Below, piece after piece: positions 30,747 to 40,446 of a stretch of 64,000 bases of DNA. The translations under genes and the position numbers were made by a program. A model generated the notes under the pieces. The model did no database searches. It had not been told where the DNA came from and saw only the letters and a list, made by a program, of their open reading frames with translations. Source of the DNA: Chaetoceros tenuissimus (lineage: Eukaryota > Bacillariophyta > Thalassiosirophyceae > Chaetocerotales > Chaetocerotaceae); NCBI GenBank assembly GCA_021927905.1, contig BLLK01000045.1, positions 2,976,001 through 3,040,000 on the forward strand, in the 5' to 3' direction. Each line of letters opens with the position of its first letter. Position 1 is the first letter of the stretch.

Positions 30747-32116
30747 ATGTCATTGCCATCTGAATCTGCAGAGAAACCTACCGGCCCGTGTGTAGCTTGT
30801 CAGAAGGAAGGAGCAGTTTTGAGATGCGTAGCTTGTCGAGACGTCGGTATCGATATCTTCTTTTGCAACCGAGAGTGCCAAGTGAAACTATGGAAGGCTC
30901 ACAAAACTATCTGCGGAAAAGTTTCAGCTAGTGACTCGGTTCCCAAAGATGCGAGTTCTAAAGAGAAAAGAGGCAAATCATTGAGAAAGACTCTGAAAAA
31001 GTCAAACCAGAAACAACGTGTTTGTTACAACTGCATGAAAACCGAAAAGGAAGTAAAATTGAGTAGCTGTTCTGGATGCGACGGTGCAGAATATTGCAGT
31101 AAGGAGTGTCAGAAAGCACATTGGCCAAAGCATAAAGAGCGATGCAAGCACAACTCTATGGTGAGACAACTCATGGATTTCACTTTGACTACTACCCAAA
31201 AGAATATTCAGAATCTCTACGAGCAATGGAGATCAAAGCCTATTGTTTTCGTGGGTACATTGCATTCAAAGTGTCAACAGATTATGGATATTTCGGAATA
31301 TCCACCGACAAAGATTATGCGTGCGACCCTTGAATTTGACTACAATCTGAAGACGTTTGTTCACGCGGAAGAACCAAAGGTAATTCCACTTTCCCAATGT
31401 CCTCAACAGTGGCAAGATGCTTTGAAATGCACAATGAGCCAGAACGATGAATTGAAAAAATTGGACTCTGCATTTACACAATATGCAATAGTAACTTGTA
31501 AGAATTGGGAGCCCAGTATCAAAGACTCGTCGACATGCATTTTGAAGAAAATTCTGTGAATCAATCTATGGAAGAGTTGGTTGAAGCTGGGAATATATGC
31601 AGAGGAATCCCGCTGAAGTCAGATTTGTTCGATGGATGGGATGGTATTTGTAAGAACAACTTGAAGAAGCAGTTTGATCACTTGAAAACGTCTACCGTCT
31701 ACACTGGCTTCCTTTGTAACGCCATGCAGCTCTTCAATAACAAAGCTAGACTTTCAGTATGTGGTATTGTGATCTATGTCAAATTGGGTAAGGAGCTTGG
31801 CAAGATTTCCGACTTTGTCAAATATAGAAAGATGCCGAAATCCGAAATCAAAACGTTGATGGGAAATGATTCAAGTTGTGATTATATTGTAAAGATTCCA
31901 CCTCACGTGAAGCAGCCACCTGCTATGATGATGGTTATTTTCATGAATGTAGACACAGATACAGTTTTAGAATATGATAACAGCACTCGCAAACTGAATG
32001 CGCCGGGGGATAGATCTGAAGAGACATACAAAAGAAATGCGGATTACTGTTTCAAGCAACTTCAGGATTCGGTCAAAAAGATTCCTTCGGAGCTGATCGA
32101 GAAAGTGAGTTTGTAA
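30747..32116 (+). pseudogene. Double MYND-finger gene with a 1-nt frameshift (array member 8, C-type beta)
   Basis: The first 250 or so codons match the 17746 gene in both fingers and the start of the C-terminal domain. At about 31500 the sequence reads TGTAAGAATTGGG where the paralogue has TGTAAAGAATTGGG, one A fewer. The frame then shifts and stops at 31559. The rest (GAQYQRL... to ELIEKVSL at 32116) continues intact in the next frame, with LKSDLFDGWDGICKNNLK. The lesion is a single homopolymer deletion, so a sequencing error is as likely as a real mutation. Without it the protein would have about 456 residues. Finger 1 is RCVACRD. Confidence 0.8.
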
Positions 32117-32436
32117 ATTATGGTACACTAGACAAGCGCATTTGCGGAAGGTTTTGCCTGAGAACGTGCAAAGGAAAGATGTGATTGCTTGAAATATTTT
32201 CGGATAAGGCAGGCTGATTTTGCACGGTTCCTTGGCATATTTGTAGTCATTAGTAGAGTAGTAGTACGTGAGAGCCTATTTTCATTTTTTATTGCTTCAG
32301 ATACAATAAATATATGATAAGCTCTAAAAAGAATGCATAATTTGATTGTAATGACAATAGCTCCATCATGAGAGGTAAATAATGGTGAATAGAAAAAAAG
32401 TGTAGGACCTTTTGGTAGGACCAAGTTGAAACGAGA

Positions 32437-32472
32437 TTGTCAATAGCTCAATGACACTTCAAAAGGCCTGTC
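32437..32472 (+). promoter_or_regulatory. MYND promoter module for the 32612 gene
   Basis: TTGTCAATAGCTCAATGACA then CTTCAAAAGGCCTGTC, about 147 bp before the ATG. No dispersed element is in this gap. Confidence 0.75.
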
Positions 32473-32611
32473 TTTCCCATCAATTTGAAGAGAGGATGGA
32501 TGATCATGATCGCCGGATCTAACAAAATAAAAGCTTCAAATCATTGCAAACATCTAGCTGTAGATCTTTTCATCACTAACTCGATCGGACTATCAACTCC
32601 CTATTTCAAAT

Positions 32612-34003
32612 ATGTCATCTAAAACTACAGAGAAGCCTACCGGCCCATGCGCAGCTTGTCAGAAAGATGGGGCATCTAGACGATGCATCCCTTGTCGAGA
32701 TGTTGGTATTGATATCTTCTTTTGCAACCGAGACTGTCAATCAAAGCTATGGAAACAGCACAAATGGGTGTGCGGCGTAAATTCTAGTGTAGACGAAATT
32801 ATTGAAGGCTTCTCTACCAAGAATGAATCTAAATCTACCAAGAAAGAAATTCGATACGGCGTTCACAACAAAAGAATGTGCCACAACTGCTTTCAATCAG
32901 GTGAAGACGTCGGTCACAGAATGAGTATTTGTTCCAAATGCAATTCTGTACAGTATTGCAGTCGCGAGTGCCAAGTAGCTCATTGGCCGAAGCACAAAGA
33001 AGTATGCAACCATGCGAGTCAGCTTCAAGAACAGTGGGATAAAACTTGGACCACTACAGAGCATCGTTACCGCCATCTATTCGACCAATGGTTAGATAAA
33101 TGCTCTAGAGTCGTTGCATTATCGATCATCAATTGCCTCGGAAAGAAAAAGGTTCGGGAGCATCAGCCACCAAGAAATATTGTGCATTTGAATGTTGAAT
33201 TCAGCTACAATTCAAATACGTTCCTATTGATAGAGGAACCGCGGCTTGTTCCATTGACATCTTTTTCTCTAGACGAACAGCATATACACGACGAAGCTTA
33301 CAATCGCGCAAAAACAATGACAAAAGGCAAATGTGATTATGTCCACTTTGCATTCATTCTTTGTAAAGAGTTGGGAGAAAAATATAAACGGTGCGCACCA
33401 TTGATGATCACGGAAGAGCTATTACGCGGGTATGAAGCTACAGGAATGCATGCCTTGCATATTTCATGTTCACACATCGAACTAAAATCACCATTGTTTG
33501 AAGGATGGGGAGATATTATGATGAATAACATGCAAAGCCAAATCAATCACTTGAAAGAACTTCCTGTCTATGTAGGATTTGTCCAAAATGCATTGAAGCT
33601 CTTTTGTGGCAAAGCTAGACATGGAAAGCACGGAATCATGATCAACATCAAAATGGGAAAGGAAATAGGCCAGATTGCCGAGTTTCTAAAGTATGAAGAC
33701 ATGCCTATGTCCAAAATCGATAAACTTTTCGGGAAGTTGCAAACTTTTGATTCTAATAGATCAGAAACAGTGAGCAATCTACATGCAACTCATCTGCAAG
33801 CGAAGAATACCACTGTTTTGATTTGCTTCATAGATTCTGAGAAAAGCGATGGACTCTTCTTCGACATGGTGACTTGTACTTGGAACAAATCGGAAAATAG
33901 ACCTGCGGAGACATACAAAAGAAATGCGGATTATTGTTTCAAGCAGCTTCAGGATTCGGTCCGAAAGATTCCTTTGGAGCTATTAGAGAAAGTGAGTTTG
34001 TAA
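32612..34003 (+). CDS. Double MYND-finger protein (array member 9, C-type gamma)
   Basis: Intronless, 463 residues. Finger 1 is CAACQKDGASRRCIPCRD..FFCNRDCQSKLWKQHKWVC; finger 2 is CHNCFQSGEDVGH...CSKCNSVQYCSRECQVAHWPKHKEVC. The C-terminal domain has LKSPLFEGWGDIMMNNMQSQ (Pro in place of the usual Asp of LKSDLF), MINIKMGKEIGQIAEFLKYE and CFKQLQDSVRKIPLELLEKVSL. Closest in layout to the 10336 gene and the split 21772 gene. Confidence 0.87.
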   Translation: MSSKTTEKPTGPCAACQKDGASRRCIPCRDVGIDIFFCNRDCQSKLWKQHKWVCGVNSSVDEIIEGFSTKNESKSTKKEIRYGVHNKRMCHNCFQSGEDVGHRMSICSKCNSVQYCSRECQVAHWPKHKEVCNHASQLQEQWDKTWTTTEHRYRHLFDQWLDKCSRVVALSIINCLGKKKVREHQPPRNIVHLNVEFSYNSNTFLLIEEPRLVPLTSFSLDEQHIHDEAYNRAKTMTKGKCDYVHFAFILCKELGEKYKRCAPLMITEELLRGYEATGMHALHISCSHIELKSPLFEGWGDIMMNNMQSQINHLKELPVYVGFVQNALKLFCGKARHGKHGIMINIKMGKEIGQIAEFLKYEDMPMSKIDKLFGKLQTFDSNRSETVSNLHATHLQAKNTTVLICFIDSEKSDGLFFDMVTCTWNKSENRPAETYKRNADYCFKQLQDSVRKIPLELLEKVSL

Positions 34004-34070
34004 AATATGGAGAGACCATAGGTTCTGGTGTTCGAAGAAGATTATACAACTCAGGTAGATTTCCATAATT

Positions 34071-34210
34071 GCTTCAAAGCTTCGCGAAACCGGCCACCTG
34101 CTTTTTGCTTTGAAGCTAGAAAGGAAAGAAATTTAGGCTATATATAAGGACCATGTTCAAATATGTATATAGATACAAAGTGCTACTATTTTCAAGTCAA
34201 AATGTAAATA
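34071..34210 (+). repeat. Downstream block D2
   Basis: Same block as 27674-27806: GCTTCAAAGCTTCGC to TTTCAAGTCAAAATGTAAATA. Confidence 0.65.
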
Positions 34211-34277
34211 AAAAATGTATTGTTTTTTTTTAAAATAGATATTTTGTCAAAAAATCAAAAATTGCAAAAAGGAAAAA

Positions 34278-34465
34278 GACAGATGGCCAACCTTGCGGTA
34301 AGTTTCGAAATGATTGACAGTCATTTTTTGTTGTAACGAGATGTTTTATTTGCTGTATGCCATCTTGCTACTGATGGAAACATTTGCAATATATGAATGT
34401 TTTTGATTTTGGAAAGAATTCCAAATTGTTCTTCAGATGGAATATAGGATTGTCAGTCCCATCTT
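34278..34465 (+). repeat. Dispersed element, copy 10
   Basis: GACAGATGGCCAACCTTGCG to CAGTCCCATCTTTGTTGGTG, with all middle blocks. Confidence 0.8.
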
Positions 34466-34621
34466 TGTTGGTGAAGAAAATCTGAATATTTGGAAGTATG
34501 GCAGATTACCTTTCATGATGATCATTTTATTGACCAAAACTATATTATTGTACAAGACTTTATCAATCTAATGAAGCACTGTATAACTGAAAAGATGTAT
34601 GCCTTTCTTTGAAATCTAAAA

Positions 34622-34709
34622 TGTGGGACCAAACGAACCAAATCAAAAACAAGATTGAAAGTTGGTGGAAAATAGCCCACAATGACATTCTGAAAGGCCT
34701 GTCCCACCA
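34622..34709 (+). promoter_or_regulatory. MYND promoter module for the 34817 gene
   Basis: AATAGCCCACAATGACATT then CTGAAAGGCCTGTC, about 121 bp before the ATG; GTGGGAC and GTCCCAC arms flank it. Confidence 0.7.
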
Positions 34710-34816
34710 GAAGAGATCTGACACGAGAGATCGGGGTATCCTACTCCAACATCACACAGCATTCATCATAAAAACTAGAACTTGGGATTGCTATCGTTGC
34801 TCTCTCAATTTCAACC

Positions 34817-36253
34817 ATGTCATTACCATCTAATACTACAGAGAAGCCTACCGGTCCATGTGCAGCCTGTCAAAAGGAAGGAGCCGCCAATCGTTGCCGT
34901 GGTTGCCTTGATATCGGCGTTGATGTCTTCTTTTGCAACCGAGACTGCCAAGTAAAACATTGGAAGACTCACAAAGCGGTCTGTGGAAAATCTGCAATCG
35001 TAGTTGACTTGTATGTAGACAGCGGCTTGGAATTGAAGAAACGGTCAAAAAAGCTCCGTGAGATCAACGAAAAGGCTTTTCATTGCCAGAAATGTTTCAA
35101 AGGCTTTGACGATATAGGTTGCAAATTGAGAGTTTGCTCTAAATGCAAAGTTGGACAGTACTGTAGCCGAGAGTGCCAAGTAGCGCATTGGCCCATGCAC
35201 AAAGAGGAATGCAAAGAATTTCTCGCGTATGAAGAAAAAATGACAAAACACTTGACCCCTGAAGAGGCAGGAATTTGGAATCTGTTCGAGTATCAGTGGA
35301 AATTCAAAGTAAGGATGCTTTTGAATAAAATAGTTGTGACTACCCTCAAGAAAGAAGATCGTGAACAGCAACCACCAACAAAAGTTGTTCACATAGAGGT
35401 CGAATTCAACTATAATGCAAATACTTTTTTATTCACAGAAGCGCCAAAGACTCTTCCAATTAGTTGTTTTGATGAAGAAAGAATTCTCGAAATATATTAT
35501 GGTGCTGAACATCAACACCTCGAATTTCAAAAAGGACAATCAGATAAATGCCCAGTGCAATTTGCTTTTGTTACTTGTAAAGACTTGGGGGAGAAGTCTT
35601 CATTTTACCATCCAATGATGTCTCCAGCAGGTATGAAACAGGACCGTTGGGCAACGGAGGAACGTTGGAGCAATCTCGTTGAGCATTGTATGGATATAGG
35701 AACGTCTTTGAAATCAGATCTTTTTCAGGGATGGAAAGCTATTCGAGACCGCAACTTTCAAAAACAAATAGAGCATTTGAAGCAGTCCCCTTTGCTATCC
35801 ATGTTTCTTCAAAATGCCCTCCAGCTCTTCAGCAACAAACCTAAACATTTGACTCATGAAATCCATTTTCATGTCAACATGGGGAAAGAGCCTGGAGAGA
35901 TTACCGAGATTCTGGACTACCGTATCGAATCATTTGCATTTACCAGAGATCACTTGTCCAGCTTTGCATCCAAACGAGATCGGCAGAAGTTGAAGAAAGG
36001 ATTTGATATGCATTTGGAATCGCGTAAAAGGGATCCCAATAAGATCATAGTTCCCATTTCTTTTCTCTATGCACACACAACTTCTATTTTGGCACTTGAT
36101 GTTGTGTCTCTTCCTTTGGATAGCTCTAAAAAAGTTACAGTCAAGAAATGCAAGAGGAAAGCAGATGCTTGCTTCAAGCAGCTTCAGGAATTGGTAAAGA
36201 AAATGCCTTCACACCTTGTCGAGAAAGTGAGTTTGCAAAACACCTCACCATAG
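34817..36253 (+). CDS. Double MYND-finger protein (array member 10, C-type alpha)
   Basis: Intronless, 478 residues, the longest intact member: the usual EKVSL end is followed by six more residues (QNTSP) before the stop. Finger 1 is CAACQKEGAANRCRGCLD..FFCNRDCQVKHWKTHKAVC; finger 2 is CQKCFKGFDDIGC...CSKCKVGQYCSRECQVAHWPMHKEEC. The C-terminal domain has LKSDLFQGWKAIRDRNFQKQ, HLTHEIHFHVNMGKEPGEIT and CFKQLQELVKKMPSHLVEKVSL. Confidence 0.87.
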   Translation: MSLPSNTTEKPTGPCAACQKEGAANRCRGCLDIGVDVFFCNRDCQVKHWKTHKAVCGKSAIVVDLYVDSGLELKKRSKKLREINEKAFHCQKCFKGFDDIGCKLRVCSKCKVGQYCSRECQVAHWPMHKEECKEFLAYEEKMTKHLTPEEAGIWNLFEYQWKFKVRMLLNKIVVTTLKKEDREQQPPTKVVHIEVEFNYNANTFLFTEAPKTLPISCFDEERILEIYYGAEHQHLEFQKGQSDKCPVQFAFVTCKDLGEKSSFYHPMMSPAGMKQDRWATEERWSNLVEHCMDIGTSLKSDLFQGWKAIRDRNFQKQIEHLKQSPLLSMFLQNALQLFSNKPKHLTHEIHFHVNMGKEPGEITEILDYRIESFAFTRDHLSSFASKRDRQKLKKGFDMHLESRKRDPNKIIVPISFLYAHTTSILALDVVSLPLDSSKKVTVKKCKRKADACFKQLQELVKKMPSHLVEKVSLQNTSP

Positions 36254-36416
36254 TAGAGAGTATTGTAATCGAAGATAGCGCAATGAAACTGTAGGCACAG
36301 AATTTCATAGCTTCTGCATACATCATGATGTAAATAACAAAAACGATTTTCCACTGAGTTCCCGCTGAAATACGGTAACAGGTGACATACCAGTCTACAA
36401 CAGTTCTAGATTGTTT

Positions 36417-36550
36417 GCTTCAAAGCTGCGCTAAAGTGGCCACTTACTTCTGTTTGAAGCTATAAAGTAAAGAAACTTACGCTATGTATTACAACCATGT
36501 TCATATATTTATGTAGATACAAAGTACTATTTCAAGTCAAAGTGTAAATA
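36417..36550 (+). repeat. Downstream block D3
   Basis: Third copy of the block at 27674 and 34071: GCTTCAAAGCTGCGC to TTTCAAGTCAAAGTGTAAATA. Confidence 0.6.
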
Positions 36551-36617
36551 TAAAATCGACATTTGGTCAAGAGATTCTATTGATCACTGTGGTCGAAAAA
36601 ATGTAAAAAAAGGTAAA

Positions 36618-36793
36618 GACAGATGGCCAACCTTGCGGTTAGTTTTAGTGTCTAAATAGTGAAAATCCATTTGTAATATTTTGTTTGCTGTATGCCATCT
36701 TGCAATCTGTGGAAACATTTTCAATACATGAACGCTTTCATTTTTTCATAGAATTCCAAATTGTTCCATCAAAGGATCTTCAGTCCCATCTTT
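36618..36793 (+). repeat. Dispersed element, copy 11
   Basis: GACAGATGGCCAACCTTGCG, TTTGCTGTATGCCATCTTGC, GAATTCCAAATTGTTCC and CAGTCCCATCTT. It runs almost directly into the promoter module of the next gene. Confidence 0.8.
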
Positions 36794-36800
36794 TTCGGCT

Positions 36801-36834
36801 AAGTAGCCCAATGATAAACGGCTAAATGGCCTAT
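36801..36834 (+). promoter_or_regulatory. MYND promoter module (diverged) for the 36981 gene
   Basis: AAGTAGCCCAATGATAAAC then CTAAATGGCCTATGC, about 150 bp before the ATG. Confidence 0.6.
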
Positions 36835-36980
36835 GCTTCCATTGTGTTCTTTCGTTTTCGAATTGTTCTGATTTAGAAAACTAGTAGGAGGTGCTTGCCT
36901 AGGTTCATTTCTCACTAGTAAAGCTATACCAACCCTACTACTTGATACCAGCATTGTCAAATAGCCCTCTGTAATCAACT

Positions 36981-38339
36981 ATGTCGTCATCTGAATCTAT
37001 AGTGAAGCCTACCGGTCTTTGTGCAGCTTGTCAGAAGGAAGGAGCCACGAAACGTTGTCGTGGCTGTCTTGATGTTGGTATGGATGTCTTCTTTTGCAAC
37101 CGAGAATGCCAAGTGAAACTTTGGAAGACCCATAAAATTTTATGCGGAAACAAAGCTGCTCCAATTTTCAAAAATGCAAACTCTAAAAAGAAAGTAGACA
37201 AAGCATTGCGAAAATTTCTGAAAGAGTCAAACCAGAGCATTCGTGTTTGTTGCAACTGCAGGAAAAAGGAAAAGGATGTGAAGCTCGACTCTTGTTCCGC
37301 TTGCGATGGTGCAGCTTATTGCAGTCGAGAGTGTCAGAAAGCCCACTGGCCAGAACATAAGGAAATATGCAAACACAATTCTACTATGAGACAACAGATG
37401 GACCGCACTTTGACTCCTTCCGAAAAGAATATTTATGATCTACTGGAGCAATGGAGGTCAAACCCTACCTCAGTCCAAGTAACTTTACATGCAAAGTGTC
37501 AACAGCTCATGGATATTTCGGAATGTCCACCGACAAAGGTTATGCTTGTAAGCCTTGAATTTGACTACAATGCCAAGACGTTTGTTTTTGCGGAAGAACC
37601 AAGTGTTATTCCAATTTGTCAAAGTCCTCAAAATTGCCAGGTACTAATTATGAAACATGCATTGAGCACTGCATCCTCTCATTCGCCCTTTGCCTTTATG
37701 CAATATGCATTTGTTAGTTGTAAAGATTTGGGAACAAAGTACCAAAGTCTCAACCTAATGCATTTCGGTGAGGATCATTTGAATACACCTAAAGAAAACT
37801 TGCTTCAAACGGAGGAAATATACAAATATCTCCCGCTGAAGTCAGATTTGTTTGATGGATGGGACGAAATTCGTAAGAGCAACTTGAAGAAGCAGTTTGA
37901 TTATTTGAATAATTCCAACACCTTCACTGGTTTCCTTTCTAATGCCCTACAGCTCTTCCATAACAAAATTAGACTATCAGTATGCGGTATCGTGGTCTAC
38001 GTCCAATTAGGCAAGGAGCTTGGTCAGATTACCAACTTTATCAAGTACGAAGACATGCCCAAATCCGAATTCAAGAAGTTGATGAAAGATGCTTCAGTCA
38101 ACGATATCAGGGAGATCCCACCTAATTTGTTGCATAAACCACCTGTTATGGCGGTGGTTCTTTATAAGGATATAGAGACGAATGCAGAGCTTGGCGTTGA
38201 GGGCCAAATGTGCATACTGAACAAGTTGGGAAAAGGTTCAGTCAAGAAAAGAAAGAAAGATGCTGATCACTCTTTCAAGCAGCTTCAAAGTTTTTTCGAG
38301 AAGATGCCTTCACATATTATTGAGAAAGTGACATTATAA
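36981..38339 (+). CDS. Double MYND-finger protein (array member 11, C-type beta)
   Basis: Intronless, 452 residues. Finger 1 is CAACQKEGATKRCRGCLD..FFCNRECQVKLWKTHKILC; finger 2 is CCNCRKKEKDVKLDSCSACDGAAYCSRECQKAHWPEHKEIC. The C-terminal domain has LKSDLFDGWDEIRKSNLKKQ, YVQLGKELGQITNFIKYEDM and a terminal SFKQLQ...EKVTL, slightly diverged from the array consensus CFKQLQ...EKVSM. It closes the plus-strand array. Confidence 0.86.
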   Translation: MSSSESIVKPTGLCAACQKEGATKRCRGCLDVGMDVFFCNRECQVKLWKTHKILCGNKAAPIFKNANSKKKVDKALRKFLKESNQSIRVCCNCRKKEKDVKLDSCSACDGAAYCSRECQKAHWPEHKEICKHNSTMRQQMDRTLTPSEKNIYDLLEQWRSNPTSVQVTLHAKCQQLMDISECPPTKVMLVSLEFDYNAKTFVFAEEPSVIPICQSPQNCQVLIMKHALSTASSHSPFAFMQYAFVSCKDLGTKYQSLNLMHFGEDHLNTPKENLLQTEEIYKYLPLKSDLFDGWDEIRKSNLKKQFDYLNNSNTFTGFLSNALQLFHNKIRLSVCGIVVYVQLGKELGQITNFIKYEDMPKSEFKKLMKDASVNDIREIPPNLLHKPPVMAVVLYKDIETNAELGVEGQMCILNKLGKGSVKKRKKDADHSFKQLQSFFEKMPSHIIEKVTL

Positions 38340-38717
38340 AACATGTTACCATATCCTACTTTTATCGACGAAGAAGTTTGTGCAGTGAGAATAAGAAGAT
38401 TGGGACTAGACTATTGCAAGAAAATAAACTCTTCTAATTGTCATAGTGCGTACATATTCCTTTAGGTATAAATGTAACAGAAATGATTTTACTCTGTGTT
38501 CTTTGAAAATACGAAAACAGATGACAAGCAGTATCTATGATTTCCATTCGCAATAGCTCCCAAATACATTATTTAAATTCTTCTTTAGTACTCTATCACT
38601 TCATTTAGTATTTCTTTTCGTTTGATTGCCAGCTTTGCCACCTATTGCATATTATTTTCATCGAACTTTAGAATGAATTCCAAAGTGTTCTTGCCGCTAC
38701 AAGTTAAACATACAAAA

Positions 38718-38860
38718 ACAGATGACGGTCAAGGTTCGGTCACGAGTCAATTCTTTTCGAGAATAGTATTTTTATTTGCTGTATGTCATCTTGCTCGTTC
38801 AGTTTCATTCACAATATATAAATGCTTCAAATTTTATAATGAATTCCGTCATGTTCTTGA
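38718..38860 (+). repeat. Dispersed element, copy 12 (diverged)
   Basis: ACAGATGACGGTCAAGG, TTTGCTGTATGTCATCTTGC, CAATATATAAATGCTT and GAATTCCGTCATGTTCT. A further partial copy may lie at about 38630-38700 (GAATTCCAAAGTGTTCT). Confidence 0.65.
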
Positions 38861-39080
38861 CTTGGTGTCATTGGATAACTTACCTCAAATCACCATTGCG
38901 AACTACTTACCTCTTCACAACGCATAAACATCATTTACTAACAGGTACAAGAGTCTCTCACAATCATATAACTACGAAACTTATTCATAAACAATTAAAA
39001 GTCTAATTGATACTTATTCTATCTACCGTCTATCCTCGCACATGATTCTTCCTCGACGATACAATCGTAACAAACACAAA

Positions 39081-40215
39081 CTACTTAACCAAACCACCTC
39101 TTGCTCTAATGGCTTCAATCTCTTCATTTTCAAGAGTTACACGCTTCACTCTAGAGTATGGACTAATATTGATATCCATAATGTAATCATAAATAACCTT
39201 GACCCAACTATGATAATGTGGTATATCATCATAATACTCGGGAGCAATCGCTCTCACCTTTCTCAGATTCTTCCCAGTGACAAAAGGAAAGTCATGATGT
39301 TCATTATGATATCCTACATGAAAAGTAAACCAATTCAAAGGTCCATAATAAGAATAAGTCTCCTGTCCATCATGCATGACATAATGTTCGGAAATAAAAT
39401 GACCAGCAGCAGGATGAATCCCCATTCCTAGTAAAGTACCACAGGCAAGATATGCTACACCTGCAATTCCAAAGAATCTATAAACAATAGTGGCAAACAT
39501 TGCGGAAGAAGCATAGTTGATAAACTCCCAGGTGGTTGGTTCTTTTGGGTTGACAAACATTGGTCTGAGTGAATAAAACAATGGTTGAAGAAAGCACCAT
39601 AGAACTTTACGTGGTCTAGTACGAAAGAACCATCCTTCGAGTGCACATGGAATATCAACATCCATGATATCCTCTCCTTGATAACGATGATGTTCCATAT
39701 GGTATCTTTTGAAACTGATGGCAGCAGGAATGACCATGGATAAGTTTGCAAAGATTCCTAGAACTTTGTTACGTGTGACTCCTTTGCCCATGAGTCCATG
39801 CGATGCTTCGTGCATTGCAAGAGTGAGTCCATGGTTGATGGTTCCTGAGAGTGTGTAGCAGCAGAAAAGCCATTGATACCATGGTGCTCCCATGAGTAGA
39901 TGAAGAGAGAATAGTTGAAAGCAGAGTGCAAATGCTACAGTGTACTTTGTGAAATGATCTGGTCCAAAAAGCTTCTTGACTTCAGGATGATCTCTGGAAA
40001 TATCTTTGCGTCTATGTCAAGGGTTAGAGTGTTCAATAGTTTATATTATATATATCTTTCTTTTTTGTCAGCATGACTTACCTCTGTACATGAGGCTCTT
40101 CTCCACTAGTTTGCCATTTGAACTGAGGGGCCTTTGCAATCTTTTCCTTGCGCTCTTCAAGGAGTCTGGTAGAGTCGCGATGGACTGCTTTGCTTGCGTT
40201 TCCTCCCTTTCCCAT
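39081..40215 (-). CDS. Sphingolipid delta-4 desaturase (DES1/DEGS family)
   Basis: Two minus-strand exons, 40082-40215 and 39081-40011, with a 70-bp GTAAGT...CATAG intron; 354 residues. The N-terminus MGKGGNASKAVHRDS resembles the N-myristoylated start of animal DEGS proteins (MG at the start). The three His boxes of membrane di-iron desaturases are present: HEASH (112-116), HMEHH (149-153) and HNEHH (280-284). Family signatures include SFKRYH, DVDIP..EGWFF, SYYGPLN and SPYSR. The enzyme introduces the 4,5-trans double bond into dihydroceramide in the ER. Membrane segments lie on both sides of the His boxes. It is divergent from the SWI3-like gene across a 569-bp promoter with a strong palindrome. 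Confidence 0.92.
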
Positions 40216-40405
40216 GTTGTCAATGAAATCAATGTCTCTATGGAACTGAAATCTTTTTCAATCTTGTTCAGCAAAAGATGCGTTGCAGAACAGATTCTTT
40301 GATCAATGGGTTCTTTTTATTTTTGCATTCATGTTGCAGCTGCTTTTCGGTGGTCCGTTGCAGTTTAAGTTCGTGGAGAACAGCTCAGACGTTATTTTAG
40401 AGAGA

Positions 40406-40446
40406 CTGTCAATGAGCTATTGACAGAAGTCAATAAAAGGCCTTCT
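40406..40446. promoter_or_regulatory. Palindromic element in the desaturase/SWI3 divergent promoter
   Basis: CTGTCAAT-GAGCT-ATTGACAG is a perfect 8-bp inverted repeat (40406-40426), followed by AATAAAAGGCCTTCTC. Its reverse complement is almost identical to the long form of the MYND promoter module, and the AAAAGGCCT element is retained. Confidence 0.7.

Noticed and set aside
8266-38339. The shared C-terminal codons GAGAAA-GTGAGT-ATGTAA of MYND genes look like a splice donor, hinting at a missing last exon.
   Set aside because: Other members have GTTTCC, GTGACA or GTGAAT at the same place while keeping the residues Glu-Lys-Val-x-x, so selection is on the protein, not on a donor.
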